Shown here: positions 46,200-55,289 of the stretch, piece by piece | Layout: every line of letters starts with the position of its first letter | Position numbering within the stretch: the stretch's first letter is position 1 | Source of the DNA: VRUE01 sp963725085 | GTDB lineage: Bacteria; Actinomycetota; Thermoleophilia; Solirubrobacterales; 70-9 | Assembly (NCBI GenBank): GCA_963725085.1 | Contig: CAVRXM010000005.1 | Span: 744,001 to 808,000 of the forward strand | DNA length: 64,000 nt | Reading direction: 5' to 3' | Notes under the pieces: model-generated | Told to the model about the DNA's origin: nothing | The model's input: the letters and a program-made list of their open reading frames with translations, nothing else | The model's database searches: none | Translations under genes and position numbers: made by a program

Positions 46200-47669
46200 A
46201 TGAGCGTCGAGACCGCTGAGGCACCGGTGGTCGCTCCGGCGGCCACCGTCCCCGACGATCACGTCATCGTCCTCTTCGGCGCGACCGGGGACCTCGCGAG
46301 GCGGAAGCTCCTGCCGGGCATGTACCACCTCTCCGAGGCGGGCCTGATGCCGGATCGCTTCATCATCGTCGGCGTCTCCCGGAGCGAGATGGCCGACGAG
46401 GAGTTCGTCGCCCTTGCGCGGGAGGCCGCCGAGGACTGCGGGCGCGGGCCGGTCACGGACGAGTCGTGGCAGCGCTTCGCCTCATCGCTGCGGTTCGCGC
46501 CACTCGGCGACGGCTTCGGGGCGCTGACCGAGGCGGTGAGAGACGCCGAGGATGAGCTCGGCGGCGAGCCCTGCCGGCTCCACTACCTCTCGCTCCCACC
46601 CAGCGCCCACCCGGAGGTGATCGAAAGCCTAGGGGCGGCCGGCCTCGCCTCCCGGTCCCGGATCATCCTCGAGAAGCCGTTCGGGACGGACCTGGCCTCG
46701 GCCAGCGAGCTCGACGACGTCCTCCACCGCGTGTTTGACGAGGCGCAGATCTTCCGCATCGACCACTACCTCGGCCGGGACGCCGTGCAGAACCTGCTCG
46801 CGATGCGGTTCGCGAACGGGATGTACGAGCCGGTCTGGAACCGCAACCACATCAGCCACATCCAGATCGACGTCCCGGAGACGCTCGGGATCGGGATGCG
46901 GGCCGAGTTCTACGAGCAGACCGGCGCCTTCCGCGACATGGTCGTGACCCACCTCTTCCAGGTGCTCGGCTTCGTTGCAATGGAGCCACCGAACGAGCTG
47001 ACCTCCAAGTCGCTGATGGCCGAGCGCCAGAAGGTCTTCGACGCGATGCTGCCGGTCGACCCGAGCGACGTCGTCCGCGGCCAGTACGACGGCTACCGCG
47101 AGGTGGATGGCGTCGGCCCGGACTCGGACACCGAGACCTACGTCGCGCTCACCGCATACGTCGACAACTGGCGCTGGGCCGGCATCCCGTTCCTGCTGCG
47201 GACGGGGAAGCGGATGGCGCAGTCACGTCATGTCCTCACCGTCTCCTTCGCCCGGCCGCCGCGGCGGATGTTCCCGGTCGACACCAGGCACTTCGCCGAC
47301 ACATTCGGCTGCGACCACCTGACCTTCGAGCTCGGCGACCCGGGCAGCATCTCGGCGAGCTTCCTCGCCAAGCTCCCGGGACCGACGCTCCGGCTCGGCC
47401 AGGCGCACATGCAGTTCAGCTACGGCGAGGGCTTCGGCGGCGCCGAGCAGTCTCTCGACGCATACGAGCGGCTGATCCACGACGTGCTGCTCGGACACCG
47501 CACCTTCTTCACGACCTCGGAAGGGGTCGAGCGCCTGTGGGAGGTAGCCGAACCGCTCCTGCGAGACCAGCCGCCGCTGCAGAGCTACGAGCCGGGCTCC
47601 TGGGGACCGAAGGCCGCGGACTCTCTGATCGCGCCCCACCACTGGCACCTGCCGAGCGGCCACATCTAG
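46200..47669 (+). CDS. zwf: Glucose-6-phosphate dehydrogenase
   Basis: First step of the oxidative pentose phosphate pathway, reducing NADP. 489 residues: NADP site VLFGATGDLARRKLLPGMY, catalytic RIDHYLGRDAVQNLLAMRF near 185, ending in APHHWHLPSGHI. Length normal. ATG 46200 lies directly after a hairpin, so it may be translated from a leaderless transcript. No gnd or opcA is adjacent. Confidence 0.97.
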   Translation: MSVETAEAPVVAPAATVPDDHVIVLFGATGDLARRKLLPGMYHLSEAGLMPDRFIIVGVSRSEMADEEFVALAREAAEDCGRGPVTDESWQRFASSLRFAPLGDGFGALTEAVRDAEDELGGEPCRLHYLSLPPSAHPEVIESLGAAGLASRSRIILEKPFGTDLASASELDDVLHRVFDEAQIFRIDHYLGRDAVQNLLAMRFANGMYEPVWNRNHISHIQIDVPETLGIGMRAEFYEQTGAFRDMVVTHLFQVLGFVAMEPPNELTSKSLMAERQKVFDAMLPVDPSDVVRGQYDGYREVDGVGPDSDTETYVALTAYVDNWRWAGIPFLLRTGKRMAQSRHVLTVSFARPPRRMFPVDTRHFADTFGCDHLTFELGDPGSISASFLAKLPGPTLRLGQAHMQFSYGEGFGGAEQSLDAYERLIHDVLLGHRTFFTTSEGVERLWEVAEPLLRDQPPLQSYEPGSWGPKAADSLIAPHHWHLPSGHI

Positions 47670-47682
47670 GCCGCGGCCTCGA

Positions 47683-48504
47683 TCACGCCGTCGCGACGGG
47701 GCTCTCGGCCATGTCCCAGATCTCGTCCAGGAACGAGGCGAGCTCCCCGGTCAGCCGGCCGGGCGTCAGCCGCCACTCGAGGATCGACGTAGCCTCCAGC
47801 AACCTGGCGTCGGGCAGCTCGTCGACCAGCATTCCGGCGTCACTGAAGGGGTGCAGCGGGTCGCGGGGATGCCCGATCACCAAAGCCGGCTGCTCGATCC
47901 GGAGCCGCTCCTCGCGGTGCGGCGCAGTCTCGCCCAGCAGCAGGCCCTCGAGCACGGCCCCCGAGGGCCCGGGGCTCTGCCGCACCCAGTCGAGGCCGAG
48001 GTCGATCAGGGGGAAGCTGCGGGGGATCGCCGAGGTGATGCGCGAGACCAGCTCGAACGCCGGCCGCCCGAGCCGGAGCCCGAGCAGCAGCGGGGCGAAG
48101 ACCGCGACGACCGCCGGCAGGGCGTTGTCGAGCACAGGCATCTCGATGAAGAGCGCGCGGGCGCGCTCCGGTTCGCTCACCGCCAGCTCGAGGGCGACGT
48201 TGGCCCCGAGGGACGTGCCACCGACAACCGCCGACGGAGCCTCGAGGTGGTCGAGCAGCGCCGCGACCTGGCGGGCGAAGAGGGGCATCGAGTAGAGCCG
48301 CAGGTCTTCCGGGCGGTCGGAGCCGCCGTGGCCGAGGAGATCGACGCAGACGACCCGGTTGCCGCGCTCGGCCAGCTCCGGCGCCAGCCGGTCGTACATC
48401 CGGCGGCTCATCAGCAGCCCGTGGACCAGGATCAGAAGCCGGTCGCCCTCCCCGTAGGACTCGTACTCGATCCGGTGGCCCTCGTAGAGCAGATCGCCCT
48501 GCAT
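47683..48504 (-). CDS. Alpha/beta hydrolase
   Basis: 273 residues: oxyanion LILVHGLLMSRRMYDR, nucleophile elbow VVGGTSLGANVALELA (Ser near 95), acid region and a late His in the last helix region. Typical of esterase/haloalkane-like hydrolases; substrate unknown. Convergent with zwf (14-base gap); its start is 53 bases from the encapsulin operon on the other strand. Confidence 0.85.
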   Translation of the reverse strand: MQGDLLYEGHRIEYESYGEGDRLLILVHGLLMSRRMYDRLAPELAERGNRVVCVDLLGHGGSDRPEDLRLYSMPLFARQVAALLDHLEAPSAVVGGTSLGANVALELAVSEPERARALFIEMPVLDNALPAVVAVFAPLLLGLRLGRPAFELVSRITSAIPRSFPLIDLGLDWVRQSPGPSGAVLEGLLLGETAPHREERLRIEQPALVIGHPRDPLHPFSDAGMLVDELPDARLLEATSILEWRLTPGRLTGELASFLDEIWDMAESPVATA

Positions 48505-48556
48505 GGGGGTATGTAATACAAGACACGTCAGTCGATCACCTGAAAGGAGCGCCGCC

Positions 48557-48937
48557 GTGGGATTCGACCAGTATCACGAGCCGCCCGAGGAGCTTCCGGA
48601 GGAGACCCGGACGTTTGCCAGGCTCTGCGCCTCTCTGACCGAGGAGGCGGAAGCAATCGGCTGGTACGAGCAGCGCCTGGCCGTCGAGTCGGACCCGGAG
48701 GCCCTGGCGATCATGCGGGATGCCCAGGGAGAGGAGTTCAAGCACTTCGCGATGGACCTCGAGTTCCTCCTGCGCCGGACTCCCCTCTGGCGTGAGATCG
48801 CCCGCGGAATCCTGTTCCAGGAAGGAGATGTGGTCGAGCACGGCGAGGAGTCGGAGGCCGAGGCCACCGCGGAGGCGGCCTCGAAGGGGGCAGACCTGGC
48901 GGGGACGGAGTCGCTCGGAATAGGCAGCCTCCGATGA
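48557..48937 (+). CDS. Encapsulated ferritin-like cargo protein (EncFtn)
   Basis: 126 residues from GTG 48557 with AAAGGAG 8 bases upstream. Two-helix EncFtn fold: metal ligands Glu30, Glu60 and His63 (EEFKHFAM) at the spacing of characterised EncFtn, and the conserved Trp36-Tyr37. After an acidic linker it ends in SLGIGSLR, the encapsulin targeting peptide. Oxidises Fe(II) inside the shell in known systems. The next gene is the shell protein, overlapping by 4 bases. Confidence 0.93.
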   Translation: MGFDQYHEPPEELPEETRTFARLCASLTEEAEAIGWYEQRLAVESDPEALAIMRDAQGEEFKHFAMDLEFLLRRTPLWREIARGILFQEGDVVEHGEESEAEATAEAASKGADLAGTESLGIGSLR

Positions 48938-49737
48938 GCCACCTGCTGCGCCAGCACGCGCCGATCACCGAAGCGGGCTGGCGGCTGCTGGATGACGAGG
49001 CGCGAGAGCGCCTGCGCCCGGCGCTGGCGGCGCGCCGGCTGATCGATTTCGCCGGGCCCCACGGCTGGGATTTCTCCGCCTCCAACCTCGGCCGAACCGA
49101 CGAGCTCCCCGACGCTCCCTGGGAGGGAGTCGCGGCACGGCACCGGCGGGTCCAGAGCCTGGTCGAGCTCCGGGCGGAGTTCTCGGTCTCCCGCTCCGAG
49201 CTCGAGGATTCGGAGCGCGGCGCGCCGGACGTCGACCTCGGAGAGCTCGACGCGGCCGCCCTGCGGATCGCGAGCGCCGAGAACGCTGCCGTATTCCAGG
49301 GCTGGGAGGCGGCATCGCTGACCGGCTTGGTCAGCGCCTCGACCAACGACGCGATCGCCCTCGGCGAGGATTGCGATCGCTACCCCGCCCACGTCGCGAA
49401 GGCGGTCGACGCCCTGCGCGCCGTCGGCGTCGACGGTCCGTACGGGTTGGCGCTCGGGCCCGAGCCCCACACCCGCGTCCTCGAGACCGCCGAGCACGGC
49501 GGCTACCCGCTCTTCGAGCACCTCCGCGAGATCCTCGGCGGCCCGATCGTCTGGGCGCCCGCGGTCGAGGGCGGGGCCGTTCTCAGCCTCCGCGGCGGCG
49601 ATTTCCTCTTCGACTCCGGACAGGACCTCTCGATCGGCTACCTGAGCCACGACGCGAGCACGATCGAGCTCTACATCGAGGAGAGCTTCAGCTTCCGCGT
49701 CGCGACCCCGGAGGCCGTGGTCGGCCTCACCCCCTGA
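48934..49737 (+). CDS. Encapsulin shell protein (Linocin M18/CFP29 family)
   Basis: 267 residues, HK97-fold nanocompartment monomer: LLRQHAPITEAGWRLLDDEA at the N-terminus, ARRLIDFAGPHGWDFSASN, LRAEFSVSRSELEDSERG, and the ending TIELYIEESFSFRVATPEAVV. It self-assembles around cargo bearing the C-terminal SLGIGSLR-type tag. Size fits a T=1 class shell. With EncFtn it forms an iron-storage compartment. Confidence 0.95.
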   Translation: MSHLLRQHAPITEAGWRLLDDEARERLRPALAARRLIDFAGPHGWDFSASNLGRTDELPDAPWEGVAARHRRVQSLVELRAEFSVSRSELEDSERGAPDVDLGELDAAALRIASAENAAVFQGWEAASLTGLVSASTNDAIALGEDCDRYPAHVAKAVDALRAVGVDGPYGLALGPEPHTRVLETAEHGGYPLFEHLREILGGPIVWAPAVEGGAVLSLRGGDFLFDSGQDLSIGYLSHDASTIELYIEESFSFRVATPEAVVGLTP

Positions 49738-49749
49738 ACGGGTAGGCGG

Positions 49750-51321
49750 ATGGCCGACTACTTGATCGTCGGGGCGGGCTCTGCCGGTTGCACCCTCGCC
49801 GCCAGGCTCAGCGAGAACCCGGCAACAAGCGTGACCCTGATCGAGGCCGGCGGGCGCGACCGCAGCCTCAACATCAAGATCCCGGCCGCCTTCGCGAACC
49901 AGTTCCGCACCAAGCTCGACTGGGACTTCAACACCGAGCCCGAGCCGCACTGTGACGCCCGCTCCCTATACATGCCTCGCGGCAAGGGGCTCGGCGGCTC
50001 GAGCTCGATGAACGCGATGCTCTACGTGCGGGGCCACCCGCTCGACTTCGAGCGCTGGGAGCGCGAGGGCGCGGCGGGATGGAACTGGGAGAGCGTCCGG
50101 CCCTACTTCCTCAAGGCCGAGGACAACGAGCGCGGGGCCTCCGAGCATCACGCGATCGGCGGCCCTCTGAGGGTCGAGGACGAGCGCTCGCCGCGGAAGC
50201 TGACCGGTCGCTTCCTCGCCGCCTGCGAGCAGGCGGGGATCCCGCGCATCGAGGACTACAACGGCCATGAGCAGGACGGCGCCGCGCTCGTCCAGGTGAC
50301 CCAGCGGCGCGGCAGGAGGTGGAGCGCGGCCGACGCCTACCTGCGGCCGGCGCTCCGCCGCCCGAACCTGGAGCTCGTCACCGGCGTGCAGGCGCTTGGG
50401 CTCGAGCTCGAGGACGGGCGCGCCCGGGGCGTTCGCTACCGCGACAGGCGGGGCAGGGAGAGCGTGGCCCGGGCCGATGGCGAGGTGATCCTTGCCGCCG
50501 GCACCCTCGCCTCTCCTCAGCTTCTGATGCTGTCCGGGATCGGGCCGGCCGATCAGCTCCGCGGGCTCGGGATAGCGGTGACGGTCGACCTGCCGGGGGT
50601 CGGCCAGAACCTTCAGGACCATCCCTACCTCTCCTCCGTCTGGGACGTGCCCGGCGGCGGCTCGCTGGCGGAGGGGGAAAATCCGCGGGCGCTGCTCGAG
50701 TGGGCGCTGCGCCGCACCGGGCCCCTGACCTCCTCGGTGGCCGAGGCGTTCGCCTTCGTCCGCAGCCGGCGCGGCCTCGCCCAGCCCGACCTCCAGTTTC
50801 ACTTCGCCCCGACCTACTTCGTCAATCACGGCTTCGACGAATACGACGGTCATGCCGCGACGATGGGGCCGGTGCTGATCTCGCCGAAGAGCAGAGGCCG
50901 GCTCTGGCTCCGCTCGTCGGACCCGACAGAGGCCCCCCGGATCCTCACCAACGCCCTGGCCGAGCCCGAGGACGTCGAGGCGCTCCTGGCCGGAACGCGC
51001 CTGGCGAACGAGATCGCAGCCGCCGGCCCCTTTGCCGAGGTGCTGGGCCGCCGCCTCTTGCCCGAGGAGGGCATTGACGCCGACGAGGACCTGATCGCCG
51101 ATATGCGCCGGCGTGTCGACCTCCTCTACCACCCGGTCGGCACCTGCAGGATGGGACCGGACGATGGCGCGGTCGTCGACCCGGAGCTGCGGGTCCGCGG
51201 GGTCGATGGACTCCGCGTCGTCGACGCCTCGGTGATGCCGACGATCACAAGTGGCAACACCAACGCGCCGACGATCATGATCGCCGAGCGTGCCGCCGAC
51301 CTGATCGCCGAAGGCGCCTAG
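49750..51321 (+). CDS. GMC-family FAD-dependent oxidoreductase
   Basis: 523 residues; FAD-binding ADYLIVGAGSAGCTLAARLSE at the N-terminus, GMC signature LYMPRGKGLGGSSSMNAMLYVRG, second signature ILAAGTLASPQLLMLSGIGP, catalytic His region DLLYHPVGTCRMG, and the C-terminal DASVMPTITSGNTNAPTIMIAERAA. Choline dehydrogenase/alcohol oxidase family; substrate unknown. Starts 12 bases after encapsulin, so probably in the same operon, although no targeting tail is seen on it. Confidence 0.93.
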   Translation: MADYLIVGAGSAGCTLAARLSENPATSVTLIEAGGRDRSLNIKIPAAFANQFRTKLDWDFNTEPEPHCDARSLYMPRGKGLGGSSSMNAMLYVRGHPLDFERWEREGAAGWNWESVRPYFLKAEDNERGASEHHAIGGPLRVEDERSPRKLTGRFLAACEQAGIPRIEDYNGHEQDGAALVQVTQRRGRRWSAADAYLRPALRRPNLELVTGVQALGLELEDGRARGVRYRDRRGRESVARADGEVILAAGTLASPQLLMLSGIGPADQLRGLGIAVTVDLPGVGQNLQDHPYLSSVWDVPGGGSLAEGENPRALLEWALRRTGPLTSSVAEAFAFVRSRRGLAQPDLQFHFAPTYFVNHGFDEYDGHAATMGPVLISPKSRGRLWLRSSDPTEAPRILTNALAEPEDVEALLAGTRLANEIAAAGPFAEVLGRRLLPEEGIDADEDLIADMRRRVDLLYHPVGTCRMGPDDGAVVDPELRVRGVDGLRVVDASVMPTITSGNTNAPTIMIAERAADLIAEGA

Positions 51322-51824
51322 CGGGGCTCGAGGATCACGATCGGGAGCTCGCGGTCGCCCGCGTGGGCCCTGAAGAATTCGTAGCCCGGATAGAAGGCGA
51401 CGAACTCGGGCCAGAGGCGCTCCCGCTCCTCGGCCGTCGCGGGCCGGGCACGGACGTCGCGGACCTCAGATCCGACCTGGATCGTCGTCTCGGGATTGGC
51501 GATCAGGTTGTGGAACCAGGCCGGGTTGGTCGGCTGTCCGCCCTTCGAGGCGACGACGACGATCGAGTCCCCGTCCTCGTGGTACATCGCGGGCGAGGTC
51601 CGCTCCCTGCCCGTCCGCGCCCCGACGTGGTCGATGAGGACGATCCGCGCCTCGGGCCAGCCCGGCAGGTGGCCGGCGAGCCTGCCGCCCGACCGGCGGT
51701 AGATCGCGACATGGACCTTGGTCAGGCGCCGCCCGAGGTAGAAGCCGTGCTTGTTCCCGAACTGCGAGGTGGCGGCGGTGAAGCGGCCGAAGAGCGAGGG
51801 CGAGCTCTGGGCTGGTCGATCCAT
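51318..51824 (-). CDS. Deazaflavin (F420)-dependent nitroreductase family protein
   Basis: 168 residues, DDN/PNPOx-like fold: RIVLIDHVGARTGRERTSP, SIVVVASKGGQPTNPAWFHNL, ANPETTIQV and ATAEERERLWPEFVAFYPGY. Family members bind F420H2 and reduce quinones or nitro compounds. N-terminus is long. Overlaps the 3' end of the GMC gene by 4 bases and is divergent from the TetR gene. Confidence 0.92.
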   Translation of the reverse strand: MDRPAQSSPSLFGRFTAATSQFGNKHGFYLGRRLTKVHVAIYRRSGGRLAGHLPGWPEARIVLIDHVGARTGRERTSPAMYHEDGDSIVVVASKGGQPTNPAWFHNLIANPETTIQVGSEVRDVRARPATAEERERLWPEFVAFYPGYEFFRAHAGDRELPIVILEPR

Positions 51825-51832
51825 CCGACACT

Positions 51833-51870
51833 GAGGTTACACTATGTTCCTGGGTGCATGCTGTAACCTC
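51833..51870. promoter_or_regulatory. Inverted repeat, probable TetR operator
   Basis: Perfect 9-bp arms GAGGTTACA and TGTAACCTC (51833-51841, 51862-51870) separated by 20 bases, covering the divergent gap and the first codons of the TetR gene. Likely autoregulation and control of the F420-type gene. Confidence 0.55.
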
Positions 51871-52504
51871 AAAATCCAAGCCGACGCGTCTGACTCGCGA
51901 GGAGCGCCAGCGCCTGACCCGCGAGCAGCTGCTGATCTCCGCCCGCGAGGTGTTCGAAGAACGGGGATACGCCGACAGCTCGCTGGAGGAGATCGCCGAG
52001 CGCGCCGGCTACACGCGCAAGGCGGTCTACTCCAACTTCTCGGGCAAGGCCGAGATGCTGCTCGAGATCGTCGAGCGCCGGTTCCAGGCCCACATCGACC
52101 AGGTCGAGGCGATCCTCGGCGAAGGGCCGGCGGAGCGGCAGGCGGCCGACCTCGGCTCGGTCTTCAGCGACTACTTCAGCCGCGAGCGTCCCTGGGAGCA
52201 GCTGTTCCACGAATTTTGCTCCGTCGCCTCCCGCAACGAGGCGATCGGCAGCCGCTTCCGGGCCCGGTTCAGGGAGGCGAAACGGGCGATCACCGAGCTG
52301 GTCGAAGAGGAAATGGAGAAGACCGGGGTCGAGCTGGCGATGCCGGTCGATCGCTTCGTCGACGGGATCTTCGCCCTGTTCAGCGGGATCTCACTCGAAA
52401 AGCTGATCGACCCTGCCAGGACCGACGATGCACTGTTCGGCGAGATGCTCGGTTTGATCGCCGCCGGCGCCCTGTCCGGCCCCCCCGCTCCACTCAAACG
52501 GTGA
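51854..52504 (+). CDS. TetR-family transcriptional regulator
   Basis: 216 residues from GTG 51854. HTH at about 25-75: LLISAREVFEERGYADSSLEEI then RAGYTRKAVYSNFSGKAEML. The ligand-binding C-terminal half is not assigned. The start could lie further in, because the operator arm reaches into codons 3-6. Divergent from the deazaflavin-type gene, its probable target. Confidence 0.92.
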   Translation: MHAVTSKSKPTRLTREERQRLTREQLLISAREVFEERGYADSSLEEIAERAGYTRKAVYSNFSGKAEMLLEIVERRFQAHIDQVEAILGEGPAERQAADLGSVFSDYFSRERPWEQLFHEFCSVASRNEAIGSRFRARFREAKRAITELVEEEMEKTGVELAMPVDRFVDGIFALFSGISLEKLIDPARTDDALFGEMLGLIAAGALSGPPAPLKR

Positions 52505-52631
52505 GCACCCCGAGCAGGATCAGGATCGCCAGGAATCCGCATCCCATGCCGATGACGACGCCGGTCATGTATACGGGCATCGGGGATTCGACCAGTGGAG
52601 TAAATGAGCTTCGGGGAATCTGCGCCTTCAT
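52494..52631 (-). CDS. Small single-helix membrane protein (45 aa)
   Basis: 45 residues starting MKAQIPRSSFTPLVESPMPV, then one membrane helix (YMTGVVIGMGCGFLAILILL) and GVLTV. A very strong ribosome-binding site, AGAGGAGG, lies 6 bases before the ATG. It overlaps the end of the TetR gene on the other strand by 11 bases. No family recognised; the strong site supports expression. Confidence 0.6.
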   Translation of the reverse strand: MKAQIPRSSFTPLVESPMPVYMTGVVIGMGCGFLAILILLGVLTV

Positions 52632-52845
52632 GTCGCACCTCCTCTGTCGGTTCCTACGGGGTTAGCTGACGGGCTTGCGGCCGATTACCGCTAGGGCCGG
52701 ATCACCGGCCCACTCGCCCCAACTTCGTGGGTCCCCCGTCCGCCGTCGCACGAGCGAGGCGGCTCGGAATTTGAGGGCCCAACCTAGCAACCGGACTGGC
52801 CGGTGTTCTCAGCAGGGGGCGATGAGCAGGCCCGGGCGGGCGGCG

Positions 52846-54480
52846 TCAGGGCCCGTAGCCGGGAGCCAGCGGCGGGCCGCCCGCGACGTTGACGCTGCCG
52901 CCATGCCCGACCGCCGCCGCGTGGGCGGCGTGAGCCTTCCGATGCGTCGCGCCCGGGCGGAAGAGCTTGATCGGGATCGTCTTCGTCGTCCCGGTGGTCG
53001 CGCCGTCGGGGACGAAGGTCAGCCGCAGCTTGTAGGTGCCGGGAGAAAGCCCCCTCGGCACCTCGAGCTTGAAGCCGAAGGTGCCGGCCTTCGACAGCAC
53101 GCCGGCGCCCTTGGAGACGACCTTTGGCCCCTTGCTCAGCGCCGCCTGGAAGGCCCCCGGGCCGCTGGCGATCAGCGAGAGGAGGATCGGCGTCGGCTTC
53201 TTTCCGAGCTTGTGTTTCTTCGGCGCGACGACCTTGAGCTCGCCGAGGCTCGCCCGCTGGACGCCGAGTTTTTCGCCGATTGCGGCCAGCGGCGGCGCTT
53301 TGTTGGTGACGGTCCCTTCGCCGCCGACGCCACCCTGGTTCTTCACCACCACGTCGACCGCCGCCGATCCCTCGTTGCCGGCCCCGTCATGTCCCGTGAC
53401 CTGGACGTGGTAGGTGCCGGGGCTGCCGTAGGTGTGGGTGATGTTGGGGCCCTGTTTGCCCGCGGTGTTGTCTCCGAAATCCCAGCTGAAGGGACCGGAC
53501 AGGCCCGACAGCGCGTCACTTCCCGAGGCGCTGAAGGTGACCAGGTCCCCCGTGGCGGGGGTTGTGTCGCTTGCCGTGATCCCGATCGTCGGCGGGCCGC
53601 GGTCCAGGATCACGCTGCCGCAGGAGTTTTCGGCGAGATTCGCGCTGTCCGCGGTCCAGCCCGACCCCGTGGCCGGGTCGATGAACTGGTTGACGTGGCT
53701 CGGGAATATCGCCAGGGCTTCGTTGGCGGTCGGGTCGGGGTCGGGGATCGACTGGTCGGCGGCGGTCGCGCAGAGGTAGACGGGGCCGTCCGCTTCGCCG
53801 CTCAGGTTGAAGGTGCAATCGAACGAGTTCGACTTCGGCGTCCCCGGCGAGGACAGGCGCGTAGTGTTGACGTGGCTGCAGTTCGGGTCGTAGTTGTGGA
53901 CGTCGGAGTTGGTGCACGCTCGGTCGCGGCGGGCGCAGATATACACGGCCGCGCCGTCGCCGCCGGCGAACCAGGGCTGGCTCATCGCGTCGCTGTAGTC
54001 GATGTGCATCGGGACCTGCGGATTGTTCGTAAAGATGGCGGTGCCGGCCGCGTACACGGTCAGGACGGGCTGATTCAGATCGATGAGGGTGCTCGAATGA
54101 CACAGTTCGGCCGGACAGGGATAGAGGCCGATTTCGTCGATGTATTCGCTCGGATAGGTGGCGACGAGAGTTCCGTCGGGCAGCGAGTTCTCCGTCTGCG
54201 AGAGGGTGCCGCTGGAACCGGCGGTGTAGTAGGTCGTCGGCGATGGGATGCAGCCGCGTTCGAAGGATGCGCTGTTCCGGTACACGGTTATGCAGTACCG
54301 AACGTTCGCGCCGTTGCTGTTCCAGTCGAAGAAGAACGAGTTCGTCGGCGTGTTGGTGACCGGCGGCTCGCCGCCTGAGCTGGAGCTGAATACGGCGCCG
54401 CTGGTTGCCGGAGCGACCAGTCCGACCGCGATCAGCGGGATCGCGAGAAGGACGCTCCACTTGCAGATTCGATGCCTCAA
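52846..54480 (-). CDS. Secreted PKD-domain protein
   Basis: About 544 residues from TTG 54480 (no better start near the signal sequence; ORF is open further upstream without a plausible start). Signal ICKWSVLLAIPLIAVGLVAPATSG; a Cys/Ser/Asn-rich beta region (residues 30-270); a PKD domain (VTFSASGSDALSGLSGPFSW to YGSPGTYHVQVTGHDGAGNEG, near 300-370); then a Lys-rich C-terminal beta domain (GTYKLRLTFVPDGATTG). Extracellular; function unknown. Confidence 0.75.
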   Translation of the reverse strand: MRHRICKWSVLLAIPLIAVGLVAPATSGAVFSSSSGGEPPVTNTPTNSFFFDWNSNGANVRYCITVYRNSASFERGCIPSPTTYYTAGSSGTLSQTENSLPDGTLVATYPSEYIDEIGLYPCPAELCHSSTLIDLNQPVLTVYAAGTAIFTNNPQVPMHIDYSDAMSQPWFAGGDGAAVYICARRDRACTNSDVHNYDPNCSHVNTTRLSSPGTPKSNSFDCTFNLSGEADGPVYLCATAADQSIPDPDPTANEALAIFPSHVNQFIDPATGSGWTADSANLAENSCGSVILDRGPPTIGITASDTTPATGDLVTFSASGSDALSGLSGPFSWDFGDNTAGKQGPNITHTYGSPGTYHVQVTGHDGAGNEGSAAVDVVVKNQGGVGGEGTVTNKAPPLAAIGEKLGVQRASLGELKVVAPKKHKLGKKPTPILLSLIASGPGAFQAALSKGPKVVSKGAGVLSKAGTFGFKLEVPRGLSPGTYKLRLTFVPDGATTGTTKTIPIKLFRPGATHRKAHAAHAAAVGHGGSVNVAGGPPLAPGYGP

Positions 54481-54563
54481 GTTCCGACCAGCTCGCAGGG
54501 TAGCCGCTTGTGCGGCGGCAATCGCCGATCTGGACGGCTGTTGTTTCTGAGACGCTGTGACGC

Positions 54564-55289
54564 GTGGCGACGCCCAGCTCTCCGCGCAAGCAGCATGCGC
54601 TCGAGCTCTTCCAGGAGCTGCCGTCCCGCTACGACGAGATGGGTGCTGCGCTGAGCTTCTTCCAGGATCCTCGCTGGCGGCGGGCGATGGTCGCCGCGGT
54701 GGAGGCCCGCCCCGACCAGCGCGTCCTCGACGTCGCCACGGGGACGGGCCTGGTGGCCCGGGCGCTGGTCGAGTCCTACGGCTGCCGGGTCGTCGGGCTG
54801 GACCAGAGCGCCCCGATGCTCGCCCGGGCCTATGCCAAGGTCGCGGCCGATTCGAGGCTGGCTGGACGGGTCGAGCTCGTCGAGGGCCAGGCGGAGGAGA
54901 TGCCATTCGCCGACGGTGAGTTCGACCACCTCACCTTCACCTACCTGTTGCGCTACGTCGATGACCCGGCTTCGACAATGCGTGAGCTGGCCCGGGTGGT
55001 GCGGCCGGGGGGGCGAATTGCCTGCCTCGAGTTCTGCGTCCCAGGCGGGGTCTGGCTCTGGCCGTGGCGTCTCTACACCAGGGTCGGCCTGCCGGCGCTC
55101 GGCCGCCTCGCCTCGAGGGATTGGTTCGAGGTCGGGCGGTTCCTGGGACCGAGCATCGAGGGCTTCTACGAGAGCCATCCGATCGAGCGCCAGCTCGAGA
55201 TGTGGAGCGAGGCGGGGATCGGGGGCGTCAGGGCACGCCGGATGAGTCTCGGCGGGGGGATCGTGATCTGGGGGACGGTTGGCGGCTGA
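54564..55289 (+). CDS. Class I SAM methyltransferase, MenG/UbiE type
   Basis: 241 residues: motif I VLDVATGTGLVARALVE, VVGLDQSAPMLARA, EMPFADGEFDHLTFTYLLRYV and RVVRPGGRIACLEF, with the UbiE-like N-terminal FQELPSRYDEMGAALSFFQDPRWRRAM. Probable demethylmenaquinone methyltransferase. Its stop overlaps the next gene, a UbiA-like membrane protein, supporting a quinone or prenyl-lipid context. Confidence 0.88.
   Translation: MATPSSPRKQHALELFQELPSRYDEMGAALSFFQDPRWRRAMVAAVEARPDQRVLDVATGTGLVARALVESYGCRVVGLDQSAPMLARAYAKVAADSRLAGRVELVEGQAEEMPFADGEFDHLTFTYLLRYVDDPASTMRELARVVRPGGRIACLEFCVPGGVWLWPWRLYTRVGLPALGRLASRDWFEVGRFLGPSIEGFYESHPIERQLEMWSEAGIGGVRARRMSLGGGIVIWGTVGG

Noticed and set aside
54481..54906. 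Upstream extension of the PKD-domain protein
   Set aside because: It precedes the signal peptide, overlaps the MenG/UbiE-type gene on the other strand and is Pro/Arg-rich.
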